Shown here in pieces: positions 12,513 to 23,666 of a stretch of 64,000 nt of DNA (positions are counted from its first letter, which is position 1; each line of letters begins with the position of its first letter). Source of the stretch: Pisolithus tinctorius (lineage: Eukaryota > Basidiomycota > Agaricomycetes > Boletales > Pisolithaceae). The notes below the pieces were generated by a model, which saw only the letters and a program-made list of their open reading frames with translations, did not search any database and was not told the origin of the DNA. Where the stretch lies: the NCBI GenBank assembly GCA_024663395.1, contig JANFAH010000038.1:62001-126000 (forward strand), in the 5' to 3' direction. Position numbers and translations under genes: made by a program.

Positions 12513-13624
12513 CACTGGAAGCATTTCTCAGTTTCTTTGCTGAAAACATTTTAAAAAAAGATTGAAAAATGAGACTCTTTAATTTGGGATGTTTTTGTGA
12601 CAAATATTGTAAAAACACATAGGATTTGTATTGTCTATCATGCCTCACAAAATGCCACCAGAAAAACTTAATCTTTGCATATAAAAAAATTATGGATATT
12701 CAACAGAATGATTTTGAACACAATATGTGTGATACATTGTAAATAATTTTCCAATATATGTCATTTTTTTTAGATTTAACAATCTGCTTTTTTGTGAGCA
12801 GAAAGTTTAAAAAGTAGGAAGTATTTATTTAGCCCAAGTATTGTATTGCAACAATGAATTGTGTGCTGAAGCTCATATGAAACACATTCTGCTTCTTTCA
12901 TGCTCAAACATGTAATATACAGTGAAATATTCTTCAGCAAAAAATACAATCAGAAATAAGGTCTTTCCACATTAAAACCATAAGTCAAAACATCAAAAAT
13001 TATTTCTAGATGAAACATTGAGTATATTATTACACATGCCAAGAGCAATTGATACAGTATGGTATGCTGATGCACATACAGTGTGCTGGGAACCACACCC
13101 TCACTAATAATATACTCAATATTTCATCCAGAAATAATTTTTGATGTATTGACCTATTATTTTAATATGGAAAGATTTTATTTCTGATTTTATTTTTTGC
13201 TGCAAAATATTTCACTGTATATTACATGTTTGACATAAAAGAAGCAGGCTGTTTCTCATATGAGCTTCAGCACACAATTCATTGTTGCAATACAATACTT
13301 GGGCTAAATAAATACTTCTTACTTTTTAAACTTTCTGCTCACAAAAAAGCAGATTGTTAAATCTAAAAAAAATGACATATATTGGAAAATTATTTACAAT
13401 GTATCACACATATTGTGTTCAAAATCATTCTGTTGAATATCCATAATTTTTTTATATGCAAAGATTAAGTTTTTCTGGTGGCATTTTGTGAGGCATGATA
13501 GACAATACAAATCCTATGTGTTTTTACAATATTTGTCACAAAAACATCCCAAATTAAAGAGTCTCATTTTTCAATCTTTTTTTAAAATGTTTTCAGCAAA
13601 GAAACTGAGAAATGCTTCCAGTGT
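12513..13624. mobile_element. 1.1-kb foldback (near-palindromic) TIR element with CACTG ends
   Basis: The left arm starts CACTGGAAGCATTTCTCAG at 12,513 and the right arm ends with its reverse complement at 13,624. Arms run about 520 nt each (about 12,513-13,036 and 13,107-13,624) around a loop of roughly 70 nt. They are very similar, with a few mismatches. The element is flanked by TCA on both sides (12,510-12,512 and 13,625-13,627), a possible 3-bp target duplication. CACT.. termini with a 3-bp duplication suggest a non-autonomous CACTA-type (EnSpm) MITE, though only the ends support that. It carries no credible coding frame. It sits just past the truncated 3' end of family copy A. Confidence 0.75.
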
Positions 13625-13726
13625 CAGACACCTTGCACAAAACCATGCCATCAGGAGCCTTGACCAGTGTGATCTCTCCCTTTAATGGGTGTGCATCCCT
13701 TATGCTCATGACATCTGCAAAAATGG

Positions 13727-15970
13727 TCAGTGATCAGTCAGACAAAAAGAGTATGCAATACCTTCATTCCTGGGTTTGATTTCGACCTCCAGCACACCAT
13801 CCAGACAATCATTTTTCTTGTTGTTGTTGTTGTTGTCAGATTGTCCGTCATACATTGAGCCTACTTTTCTCCACAGATAAGGTACCACAAGTTGGTGGAG
13901 AGCATCAGCTTTGAGTTTCTTGTACTCAAAACCAGGGCCTGGTGGAGGCACCCCAAGTGGCCAGTTGATTATGATGAGAGAGTTCCTCCTAACAAACTCA
14001 AGAAGCCACTGCCAAATGATTTTCTGGGGATCACCAACTTCAACCCCATGTGTCACTTATGGAAAGACAATTAGAAGAGAATGTATGGAATACCAGAAAT
14101 ACCTACTGTGAAGATCTTTGAGCACTGTTATCAACTTCTCCTTCATCATAGATCCAAATACCCAGTGGTTGTGATCTCTTGGTATCTCCTTCATTTGACA
14201 ATGCAACTCCAATGCTGCAGCTGAACTGGCAGAAGCACTCATCCCTAATAATCCAGCCTCAGTACCATTACCATCCCTGAGACACCTAATTGCAATGAGT
14301 CTGAGTAAGATATGTGTAACATCACTTACTTAAATATTGCAGTGTACTTGTCCATAAGTCCCTGAACATCAATGGCATGCTCATTGATGTACTTTCATAT
14401 GATATTGGAACCACCAAATATGCCAGGGGTCTGGCATCCTGCAGGGTCTTGTCCAACATACATCACAACTCCAGCAATTTCGATATCTTCAAGAGTCAAC
14501 CACACTTTGGCCTGCTCAATGGTAAGATCTGCCACCCACCCACCCACTTACAACCACTCACCAATCTGGAGAACTGCATCTTTGCATTGTGGACTCTGAC
14601 TGCGATGGACTTGACTGATTTGTTAGCAGGCACTGCTGAGGAGCTCTCACTCCACTCATAAATGGCCTTCAACTTCTCCGTTCTTGCTGTGGTGTTGTCT
14701 TTGGGGATATCTTTCATGAGCTGGTTGTACTCCACCACAATGATATTGTTGACTGCATTTCAGTTGGCTGGGAAGAATGTTATAAAAGAAGTTCTGTGAC
14801 AAGGGCATGCATACTGCCACAGGTTTTGGTTGGGTGGCCCAATACCACAAGCAGAAGAGATTGGCCTTGTTGAGCTTTGTGTGAGATGGTTTGACACTGA
14901 GCCCAGCAGTGACAAGGATGTCATGAGGAGACTTGCCATGTCAACATCCAAGTTCTTCTGCTTTTGCCTTGACTTTGGTCATGAAGTCACATATCTCATC
15001 GAGAGTGGCATGGGACAAGTTCCCAGTCTTCTTAAATTTCGCATTCCAGGTGTGTTCACAATCATCCTGACTTGCTATATCACTGTTGTCAACATCCATA
15101 CCCCTACTTTTGCCCTTGCTTTTAGGTTTGTGTTCCACACAGTGACCAGGACAACATGGGGGAAACTCATCCTTGGTGTCAGAACTGGAGTCTTCAGCTG
15201 GTGGCAAAGATGGAGGAAGTGAAGATTCAGAACTGTCATCATCTACTATGAACATGTCAATATTGGAAGAGAATGGATTGCAGTGTGACATGAAACACAT
15301 CAAATGATAACAAAGTGTCTAGAAAAAAAGTGAAAATGACACAGGATACTTGGCAACTTTCATGAGGATCCAAAGTGCCTAGCTTTAGACCATTGGGCAC
15401 TGAAGCCACAGTCATATGAGAGAAGGGGGGCACCAAACCCCCAAGTCAAGGATATAGCAATGCAACATCTACAGAACTGTGAGAGAATGAGAAAAATATT
15501 CAAAAAAAAATGAACATTCATCATCTGGAAGTTTACTAGCCCCATCATCAGGATGTTGACTGCCCTTGTCAGCTGGAACATTGACCTCAACCTCCTCAGC
15601 TACAGCCACAGCCTCAGCCTCAGCATCCTCATCCATTGGAGTGCCCTCGACCTGGTCTTCCTGCAAGATCGGGGCAGTAGAATTTTGGGAGGACACAGAG
15701 ACACTAGGCATGAGTGATCTCCTCCTGTCATGGAGACCAAACATATGTTCTTCCCATCCTTCAGGCAGTTGCACTGCATGCCATGGCCTGGGCTTGTCTT
15801 TTTTGATCTGTGAAAGCAGGGGGTCAGATGGGATTGACAGTGACAAGATACCTTACCTTTGGTGGAGGGGCCATCTTGGTGGTGGGGATTTTGCAGTTTC
15901 GAAGGACCCAGGTGTGCAAATCTGTAGAGTCATCTGTGACTTGGTCAACACTTTTCAGTGTGCGAGGCAT
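13727..15970 (-). pseudogene. Unrecognised TE-associated gene family, copy A (decayed)
   Basis: A spliced minus-strand gene. The start codon is at 15,970 (MPRTLKSVDQVTDD..), exon 1 is 15,970-15,857, and exon 2 starts at 15,807 (IKKDKPRPWHAVQLPEGWEE). Later exons cover about 15,303-14,815 (acidic/Ser-rich, then HGKSPHDILVTAGLSVKPSH and NLFCLWYWATQPKP), about 14,770-14,530 (EYNQLMKDIPKDNTTARTEK), 14,515-14,337 (TLEDIEIAGVVMYVGQDPAG), about 14,270-14,110 (SSAAALELHCQMKEIPRDHN) and about 14,050-13,860 (INWPLGVPPPGPGFEYKKLK). In-frame TGA codons occur at 14,941-14,943 and near 14,400, at sites where Arg would fit. The 3' end is lost just before the foldback element. The same motif order is found in copy B at 40-22 kb. 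Function unknown; I have only seen such proteins as hypothetical, repeat-associated ORFs of Agaricomycetes. Confidence 0.5.
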
Positions 15971-16199
15971 GTCGATAACAATGGAGGAGGAGGGGAAAAG
16001 CAGTCAGACGAGGTATTTAAGTAAAGCCATGCCTTACCTGACATAAAAAAACCCATGGAGTTATTCAGTAAAATGGCAGCTCATTGCAATGGAATAATGA
16101 CACTTGCAGTTATTACATGAGTAGCAAGTGGAACAAAAGGAAAATATCAGAAAAGAAGGTCAGTGTCATGCTGTATCATGATAAATACCAGGTGGAACA

Positions 16200-16800
16200 A
16201 ACCATAAGGAATATGCAACAACCAATACAGAGAGTACGTACCACTTCATAATAACACATGCATGCAATGGTAGTGAGCAGAGACTTGAACAATTTGGACT
16301 CTGTTTGTGTGGGCCTTGTGCATGCGATTGAAAATGAACCTACACAACAAACCCTTGAAGGGCCAAAACCCCTAAGAATGAACTGTGGTGAATGCCGAGA
16401 CAGGGGAAGGAGCTGAATGGAACATGTAATAATGAAAATGGAGGAAATACATTGCTAATAAGCAGAGACTCGAAGCCCTGAATGCCCAAAACAGAGGGAA
16501 TATGTACCACTTGGTAATGGGATATGTGTGCAATGGTGGTAAACAGAGAGCCTCGGAAGATGAGCTCTGTTTGTGTGGGTTTTATGCATGCAATTGACAA
16601 TGAAACATCGGTAAATGCTGGAACAGCAAGAGAACAGTAAGGAAGATGCAATAACCAAGACAGAGGGAATATGTACCACTTAGTAATATGATATGTGTGT
16701 GATGATGGTGAACAGAAAGGCTCAAATGATGCCATGACTCTGTTCCTGAGGGTCTCGTAGATGCAATCAACGAGAACCTTCGAAGGCTCCAAACCCCCAA
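16200..16800 (-). repeat. Three degenerate direct repeats upstream of copy A
   Basis: A module of about 130 nt containing ATATGTACCACTT and, further on, CTCTGTTTGTGTGGG or a variant starts near 16,207, 16,489 and 16,648. On the minus strand each contains AAGTGGTAC(A/G)TA, which looks like a splice donor. The open frames here translate duplicated non-coding or exon-end sequence. No protein family is recognised. Confidence 0.45.
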
Positions 16801-17039
16801 GGGTGCCAAGCCCTCAACTCTTGTGGACAACCGCACCAAATGGTCGAGGTGAGAACAGATGCAGGTCAGTAATAACATGTACATGATAAAAAGATCCTGA
16901 TCTTGAAACCTTTGTATTTGTGATATCTCCACTTACCTGCACCAGGTGGAAAATCCGTTAGTAGTCAGGTTATTGGTTACACTTGAGCCAAAATAAAAAT
17001 AAAATACAAAAAGCAAAACTTTATACAAAGCAGGTATGT

Positions 17040-18100
17040 TTACAGGGTCACCATAAAAAATACTCTGGTTGAAGTATGCCAACACTTGTCTGCCAGGGAT
17101 GGATCCCTTGGTTCCATGTCCAGATGTCTGCAGACAAGAACAGTGGTGGAGTCAGGGGTGTTGGCAGATGTTAGATGTATTGATATGGGGGGAGTGGGGA
17201 CCTCCACACTGATGGGGGAAAAGCAGAGGAAAGGGACCACAGCAGTACCCTCCTGACAGGATGACAACATTGAGGAAGCTGAACTCGATGGAAATGATGG
17301 TGCTATGGGAGATGATTACTGTCAAGGAAAAAAAGTCTTGGAAAATTGCCCACCTTCACACTGGGATCTCAAAAGTAAGATGTCAACAAGGGTTGCAGCA
17401 TCGACTGCGCTCAGTTTGAGATGTGAAACAATTGTGATTAAAGCGCCTTCATAACCCTTGAACATTAGCTATCAGACAGTGGTTAGAAAATCACACACTT
17501 AGGTTGATGGCACTTATGCTTTGCCCATTATCAAGTGAGGGAGGCTGGCACATAGTGAGATGAGGAATGGAAGGGAGAGGGAGAGAAACACAGACAATGT
17601 TGTAAGTTGATAGGCAGATCTCCAACAGAAGGTTCTTCTTCCCCATTTGTTAGCAGCCATGGAATAACACATAGGATCTGCCTTGGTGAATCCTGCATGC
17701 ACAGTCTGTAGGAATGTTGTAATTGCACTCTCATTAAACAGATCATTGTATGCCCCAGGTAAAGAATATAACTAATGGAATAGATGCAAAGGCTAAACAC
17801 TTACTCCTTTGTGGCTCACCATGGTGGAAGTGGAGACAACACTGGGAAAGGCGGGAAGACTTAATTAGCATCCCTACACAGGAGTAATTGGGGATCAGGA
17901 ACTGAGGAAACAAGCAAGCCTCAAACTCACCAGCTTGTAAAATGAACAGAATATCCTCAGGAAATGAAAAGGTAGAGTTTAGGGTATATCCATACCAAGA
18001 TGACTTTCAAAGGATCCAAGCCTTTGAGAGCTGCCAAGGGCACCAAGCCCCTGGCACTTGGTAGGGGATGCACCAAACATTCCCCTGGCATAATAGATGT
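17040..18100. other. Repeat-like DNA between arrays
   Basis: Short minus-strand frames (17,040-17,270; 17,514-17,800) show no recognisable domain. The phrases CCAAGCCCCTGGCACTTGG and GGGGATGCACCAAACATTCC (18,040-18,080) recur at about 19,018-19,070, so this region is duplicated around the 209-bp array. Confidence 0.35.
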
Positions 18101-18109
18101 CAAAGAGAA

Positions 18110-18850
18110 CATACCATTGACCATGAAAGTAAGAAAGCGAACATGAGGAACCTGATTAGTGTCTTCACACAAAGATGGTTGGAGATCAGTGAAGGAAGGG
18201 AGATGCAAGCCTTGAACTCACCAGAGGGCAAATTGAAAAGACTCTAGTATCAGAAGGAGAAGACAGAACTGGGGGTAGCTATGACAAACCATCAGTCTTA
18301 ATAGATAACAGAGAGAACACTGTGTTAACCAGGAAAGTAAGAAAGCAAGCAAGAGAATCCCGATTAGCATCCCTATACAAAGATGATCGGAGATCAGCAA
18401 AGGAAGGGGGAGATGCAAGCCTTGAACTCACCAGCAGGCAAAGTGAATGGAGTCTTGTCTCAGAAGGAGAAGGCAGAGCTGGGGGTAGCCACAGAAAACC
18501 ATCAGCCTTAATAGATGACAGTGAGAATGCTGCATTAACCAGGATAGTAAGAAAGTGAGCAAGAGAATCCCAATGAGCATCCCTATACAAAGATGATTGG
18601 AGATCAGCCAAGGAAGGGAGACACAAACCTTGAACTCACCAACAGGCAAAGTGAACAGTCTTGTTTCAGAAGGAGATGGCAGAGATGGGGGCAGCCAAGG
18701 AGAAATGTCAGCCTTAACAGTTGATGGAGAGAATGTAGCATTGATCAGGAAGTTTGAGAAAGTGAAGAGAAACTTGATTAACATCTAGGGGAGACACAAG
18801 CCTCGAACTCACCAGCAGGTAATGTGAACAGCTGAGTCTCCTTTGGGAAG
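18110..18850 (-). repeat. About 209-bp tandem repeat, ~3.5 copies
   Basis: The word GTAAGAAAG recurs at about 18,129, 18,338 and 18,548, with a weaker copy near 18,755, giving a period near 209 bp. Each unit has AAGGAAGGGAGATGCAAGCC-like sequence followed by CTCACCAG, which on the minus strand reads CTGGTGAG, a consensus 5' splice site. The minus-strand frames repeat a hydrophobic segment around FLTFLVN. This may be a tandemly duplicated exon-intron module or a satellite that happens to carry one. Confidence 0.6.
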
Positions 18851-19139
18851 TAAAAGATGGACTCCAGGGTAGCCAAGGAAAGCTGACAGTCTTCAACACC
18901 CTGAGTTGTGCTATATGATGTAGTGCCTCCATCAGATGGAGTCTTGTCTGCATGACCAACAGCCAATCCATACCAAGACAACTCTTGAAGGCTCCAAGCC
19001 TTCGAGAGCCATCAAGGGCACCAAGCCCCTGATGCTTGGTAGGGGATGCACCAAGCATTCCCCTGGCATAGGATTAACGAGGAGAGAGTAGAGGTGGAGT
19101 GAAGAAGAGAAGTGTGTGAACATGTCAACATTGTGTATG

Positions 19140-20270
19140 TTTGGTTACTAAGTACACACCTATGACAATTAATTTGTTGGTATTACCTCTGGAACTGTGG
19201 TTTGAATTGAACATGGGGGGCATTACAACATATGTTATATATTCGGTTTAGGCACCAATTAGCCTGCCCTACATGCATGAACCTGACTGCATACTGGCAG
19301 CATTGCAACATTGCCATGGCACCACCACCACAAATAGTCTGTGTGCACTGCTAGCAAATTTCTCATGCTAAGTCAGCTCTGACTTAATGCAGTAATGATC
19401 ATGTGCTCACTGCACTTGTCGCACTTCTTTTGCAAGCCCTTCAAACAATCCACATGTCTTAATCCACAACCACCTTCATGGTATCATCTAAGTGAGTAAC
19501 TTCTTTATTTTTCTTTCTTTTTATCAATTCATGTTGTGGAGAGGAATGTTTGGTGTATTCCTCCACCAGGATTCAAAGGGTTTGGTGCCCTTCGAGTGCT
19601 GAGATAGGTTTGGTGCCTATCTCAGTATTTTTGTGGAGGTGCTACCTTGCATAGTGCAACTCAGGGTGTTGAAGACTGTGTTCCTGGCATCTGTGCATGG
19701 AATATTCACTGGGTGCAAGGTTCTATATACCATGTAGGTGTGTGATCCATTTTTTTTCTCATTTATCTCCCCCTTGATGGTCTCACAGATATCAGCAATG
19801 CTAGTGTTGTCAGAGGAATGTTGGATGATGTGACTCCATTTTGTGGGCTGGCACTCCAACTCAGTGCCAGGGTGTGCTTCAACAGTTCTACTATAGCCAT
19901 ATTGCTTTATTTAACTCCTCTCCCCTTTGAATGCTTCTTATCTCCTGGGTACATTTTTATTGACCCTGTGGTGGAATCCATACTAAGACACTACATATTT
20001 CAGTTCTTATTTCATTTATAGGATTGACATGCCTCAAGAACACCCCCAACAGGTCATAGCAGAGACCCAACCAGGTGATGGTGTGCTCTATTAATTAACC
20101 TAATGTGGCTCAGAACCAATGCATTCTCTTTCAGGGAATCATGGTGCCTTCAATGCATGCATTCTTGCGAAATATAACAACCACTGGGTCACCTCTCCTA
20201 ATGCTGACCACTTCAGTCACCCCCCCCCAGGGGACCTATTAGGTTCATATATTCTTATAGATGTATCCAC
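19140..20270. other. Non-coding, repeat-like stretch
   Basis: Small frames at 19,617-19,859 (minus) and 19,818-20,021 (plus) overlap each other and match nothing I know. A C-run lies near 20,220. No structure beyond that is visible. Confidence 0.35.
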
Positions 20271-20439
20271 CTAATAGGTGTTGACCACCTGGGTATTCCC
20301 AGTGACTGCTGGAGATTTGCCAGGCCCTGGAGATTCTCCAGAGCAAGGTGTCAGACATGGACTTTCTCCAGGATTATTACATCTATAACAGAGTGCCTGG
20401 GGTCCAAATGGGGCTTTCCCCAGTGGGTTAATAGACCTA

Positions 20440-20885
20440 TGTCCTGGGTATCCTGGGGGATTCTCCAGCCTAAATGGACCTGTTCCCAGGGCATGCTGGG
20501 GGATTCCCCAGGCTAAATGGACCTGTTCTCTGGGCATGCTGGGGGATTCTCCAGCCTAAATGGACCTGTTCCCAGGGCATGCTGGGGGATTCTCCAGCCT
20601 AAATGGACCTGTTCTCTGGGCATGCTGGGGGATTCCCCAGCCCAAATGGACCTGTTCACTGGGCATGCTGGGGGATTCCCCAGCCTATATGGACCTGTTC
20701 CCTGTACATCCTGGGGGATTCTCCAGCCTAAATGGACCTGGTCTCTGGGCATGCTGGGGGATTCCCCAGCCTAAATGGACCTGTTCCCTGTACATCCTGG
20801 GGGATTCTCCAGCCTGAATGGACCTGTTCCCAGTGCATCCTGGGGGATTTCCCAGCCTGAATGGACCTGGTCCCAGGGCATCCAG
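20440..20885. repeat. 43-bp minisatellite, ~10 copies
   Basis: The unit is built on GGGGATTCTCCAGCCTAAAT followed by GGACCTGTTC and a variable GGGCATGCTG or TACATCCTG part. Starts step by 43 nt from about 20,455 to 20,885. The core GGGGATTC(T/C)CC is close to a perfect palindrome. Frames on both strands through the array are repeat artefacts. Confidence 0.85.
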
Positions 20886-21329
20886 CCCAAACAGACCTTT
20901 TCTAAGATGATCATGGGAACCTCCAGTTCAAATAGACCACCATCACAGCATGAAGGATCAATCAAAATGATTTGGAGTCTCCATGTTGCTGACAGGAGTG
21001 TGTATCATGCCAAGTACCTATTTCCATGGCATCTGATCTGAGCACTCTATACAATATGTGAAAAAGCATGGCCATAGACCACTAAGGAAAGACTGGTGAC
21101 ATCTGATGGAGGGAGTAGAATATACTTGGTGATGGTGATTGCCCAGGCACAGCAGACATACTTTCACCATGCTTGCCAAGGCTTCAGTGATCTCCAGTCT
21201 TGGCCATTGCATACAAGTCAAAGATTGTCCAGGTCTTAATGGAATTTTCCCACCCACTCTGGGGATCCACAGGGTATGCAGCAGATCCTCCAGGTAATGC
21301 TTGGAATTTCCCAGCCAACTCCTGTCTCT

Positions 21330-21655
21330 AGAGGCTCTCCCACCCAATCTGGGGATTCTCCAAGCACTGCTGGGGATTCTCCAGGCAATGCTGGGGATTC
21401 TCCAAGCACTGCTGGGGATTCTCCAACTGACTCTGGGGATTCTCCAGGCAATGCTGGGGATTCTCCAACTGACCCTGGGGATTCTCCAGGCGATGCTGGG
21501 GATTCTCCAACTGACTCTGGGGATTCTCCAACTGACCCTGGGGATTCTCCAGGCAATGCTGGGGATTCTCCAACCCACTCTGGGGATTCCCCAAGCACTG
21601 CTGGGGATTCTCCAGGCAATGCTGGGGATTCTCCAACCCACTCTGGCATTTCTAT
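21330..21655. repeat. 21-bp minisatellite, ~15 copies
   Basis: The unit is GGGGATTCTCCA plus nine variable bases (for example ACTGACTCT or AGCACTGCT). Because 21 is a multiple of 3, several frames on both strands stay open and give heptad-like peptides such as SGDSPTD. The half-unit GGGGATTCTCC is shared with the 43-bp array 450 bp upstream, which suggests a common origin. Confidence 0.85.
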
Positions 21656-21899
21656 GTTGGTAGCTACTGAGAACTCTTCCCCCTGAAGCCTAGGGCAGAG
21701 CCCCATGCCCTTCACATGGACATCATAGCTCTAGTGGATGTCTGGTTCCATGGATTTCACATTCCTATCTCACACATAGCAGTTTGCACCTAAATCCAAT
21801 CTGTATGTATGATAGGGTATGCTATCAGATTGAATATGCATAGGTGTGAGGAGAAAATGAATGGTCTTGTAAGGGTATTGTAGTTACGATGGTAACAAA

Positions 21900-23145
21900 A
21901 AGACCATGGTGGATAATGGACAAAATGAATGATGGCAGACATTACACAAAGGAAGGATATGCAGGGGGAAGATGATACAGCCACAGGGTATCATAGTTAC
22001 ATGCTAACGATGCAAACATGTTGAACTGGTGTGTACATGAGCCAGTAGCAAGCGAATGATTGAGATGAAAACATGCCTAGTAGTGGTTGTGTCGATCATG
22101 GGTGTGATAGGAATGTCCATCAGAGTCATCAGAGTCATGACGATGATGTCTCTTGTGGGGAGGGTTTCAATAAATGTATTCAACCACACTGTGCATGTTA
22201 GTCTCATTGTACATGTAGGCTACCCAGCAACATACCTTTGGTGAGTTCTTCCCTGTTGTGAAGGACCACCATGATCACTCTCATTGTCCTGATATCCTCT
22301 ATAGCACTTGTGTGACTCATGCCAAGGGCGGTGGCGAGGACGTGGGGTCAGAGAGTAGTTATCAGAAGGGGGGTGATGATGATATGCAGCTGCTGGAGCA
22401 AGATATGTGTGATGATCACCATGCAATGATGGACCTTGTGGAGATGACTGTGGTGACTCCTCGACAGGGGATGAAGGAGGGAGAGGGGAGTGGTGGGATG
22501 CTGGCTGAGTGGAACGAGGTCCATGGGATGGCAATTGCCGTCGCCTCAGGTGGTGTGATCCTGCAGGAGAGGGGTGATGTGTGTGGGATGGTGATTGCTG
22601 TCATTGGGTGTGGTGGGATGTTGAGGGAGACACATGGCGCTGCACAGGTGGCTGGGGTGATGTATAAGCTGGGGATAAAGAAGGCACAGTCATACAGTGG
22701 GTGTTGGATGCTGCTGGCAAGGGGTGACGTCTGTTGGATGGCACTCATCCTCACACAGGTTGGTCAGGGAAAGATGAAGGGGCACTTCTCTCCTTAAACT
22801 TGTCACCTTTAGGGAGGGCCTTAATGAATGCATCTGAATCAGAAAGAACACAGAGGTGCTGGTTCAATGTGTTCACCACAAGTGGGATGTCACACATCCT
22901 TGCATCACTGTGGCAAAATAGCTCAATCTGATCTGGATTATTCATGTCAGTGAGGGCAACCATTTCATGTCAACAACTCACCATCAGTCCATTTCTTGAG
23001 GTAAAATGATGAATTCAGCAAAGGGACAAGGTATTCAGCTTGGTCTTCTTCGTCATCTAGTGGAGCCTCAGCATGGTAATCTGCACCCATTGACTCTTTC
23101 AGGAAAGGAACAGTCAGAGCATGAAGTTCATCAGCATTGAGGCAT
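21900..23145 (-). pseudogene. Family copy B, 3' part (right of the Gypsy insertion in coding order)
   Basis: The minus strand directly beyond the Gypsy LTR reads CLNADELHALTVPFLKESMG and continues in an acidic exon to about 22,980. An exon from 22,963 follows (MVALTDMNNPDQIELF.., then DIPLVVNTLNQHL and LSDSDAFIKALPKGDK). Pro/Ser-rich sequence and a His/Asp-rich tail (HDSDDSDGHSYHTHDRHNHY) follow near 22,080-22,140. The first motif corresponds to KLKADALHQLVVPYL of copy A. The upstream half of the same gene lies 14.7 kb away, beyond the inserted element, at 37,892-40,251. I cannot fix the stop with confidence. Confidence 0.5.
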
Positions 23146-23666
23146 TGTAAGAAAGTGTTTTCTGATGGCTGAGAACTCCAACTTTGGAAGAAGTAGGTTC
23201 TGCTCGAGTCAGGTCAACCCTGAAGGGGCTTCGGTCTGGATGCAGGGTAAGTACTTTAGACGATGTCACACACCAAAGGTGTTGTGGACATGGTTACAGC
23301 TGACTCTGCCTAACTCGTTGACGAGTTGCACACAATGCCCAAGCATGCAGATGAAGACTAAAGGCCTCATGCATAGAAAGACTGTTAGACGTTAACAGTC
23401 ATCCTTCACACAAGAACGAGTCGTCAGTGCTGAAGAGAAAAGAGGAAGCGAGTTAAGCGCGCATTAAAGGTTTTTAGTGCCCGTGTACGGCATTCCGGTT
23501 TTTGTCGTATCTCCACCGTTTCCAAAGATATCGACTCCATTCCCATGCTCGCTTAAAGTGCTCAGCCCCACGATTCTTCCTTCCAAATTTGGAGAGGATC
23601 CTCGCACCCTGCACATTTCTACAGCACTCCATCCATCAGACGCTCATTTCGCTAAGTCCATCAATC

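Noticed and set aside
21018..21641. 207-aa minus-strand ORF and its counterparts over the 21-bp array
   Set aside because: The period is a multiple of three, so frames stay open by chance. The peptides are simple repeats with no start context or neighbouring exons.
21330..21655. Short regular repeats as a possible CRISPR array
   Set aside because: Units are directly tandem without unique spacers, no cas genes are present, and the host is a fungus.
22258..22797. 179-aa plus-strand ORF rich in Met, Gly and Asp
   Set aside because: It is the complement of the Pro/Ser/His-rich exon of copy B, which continues into motif-bearing exons on the minus strand.
23141..23150. Reading the minus-strand sequence at the Gypsy border as the end of a gag gene
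   Set aside because: The motif there pairs with copy A and with the sequence beyond the far LTR, showing it belongs to the interrupted gene instead.
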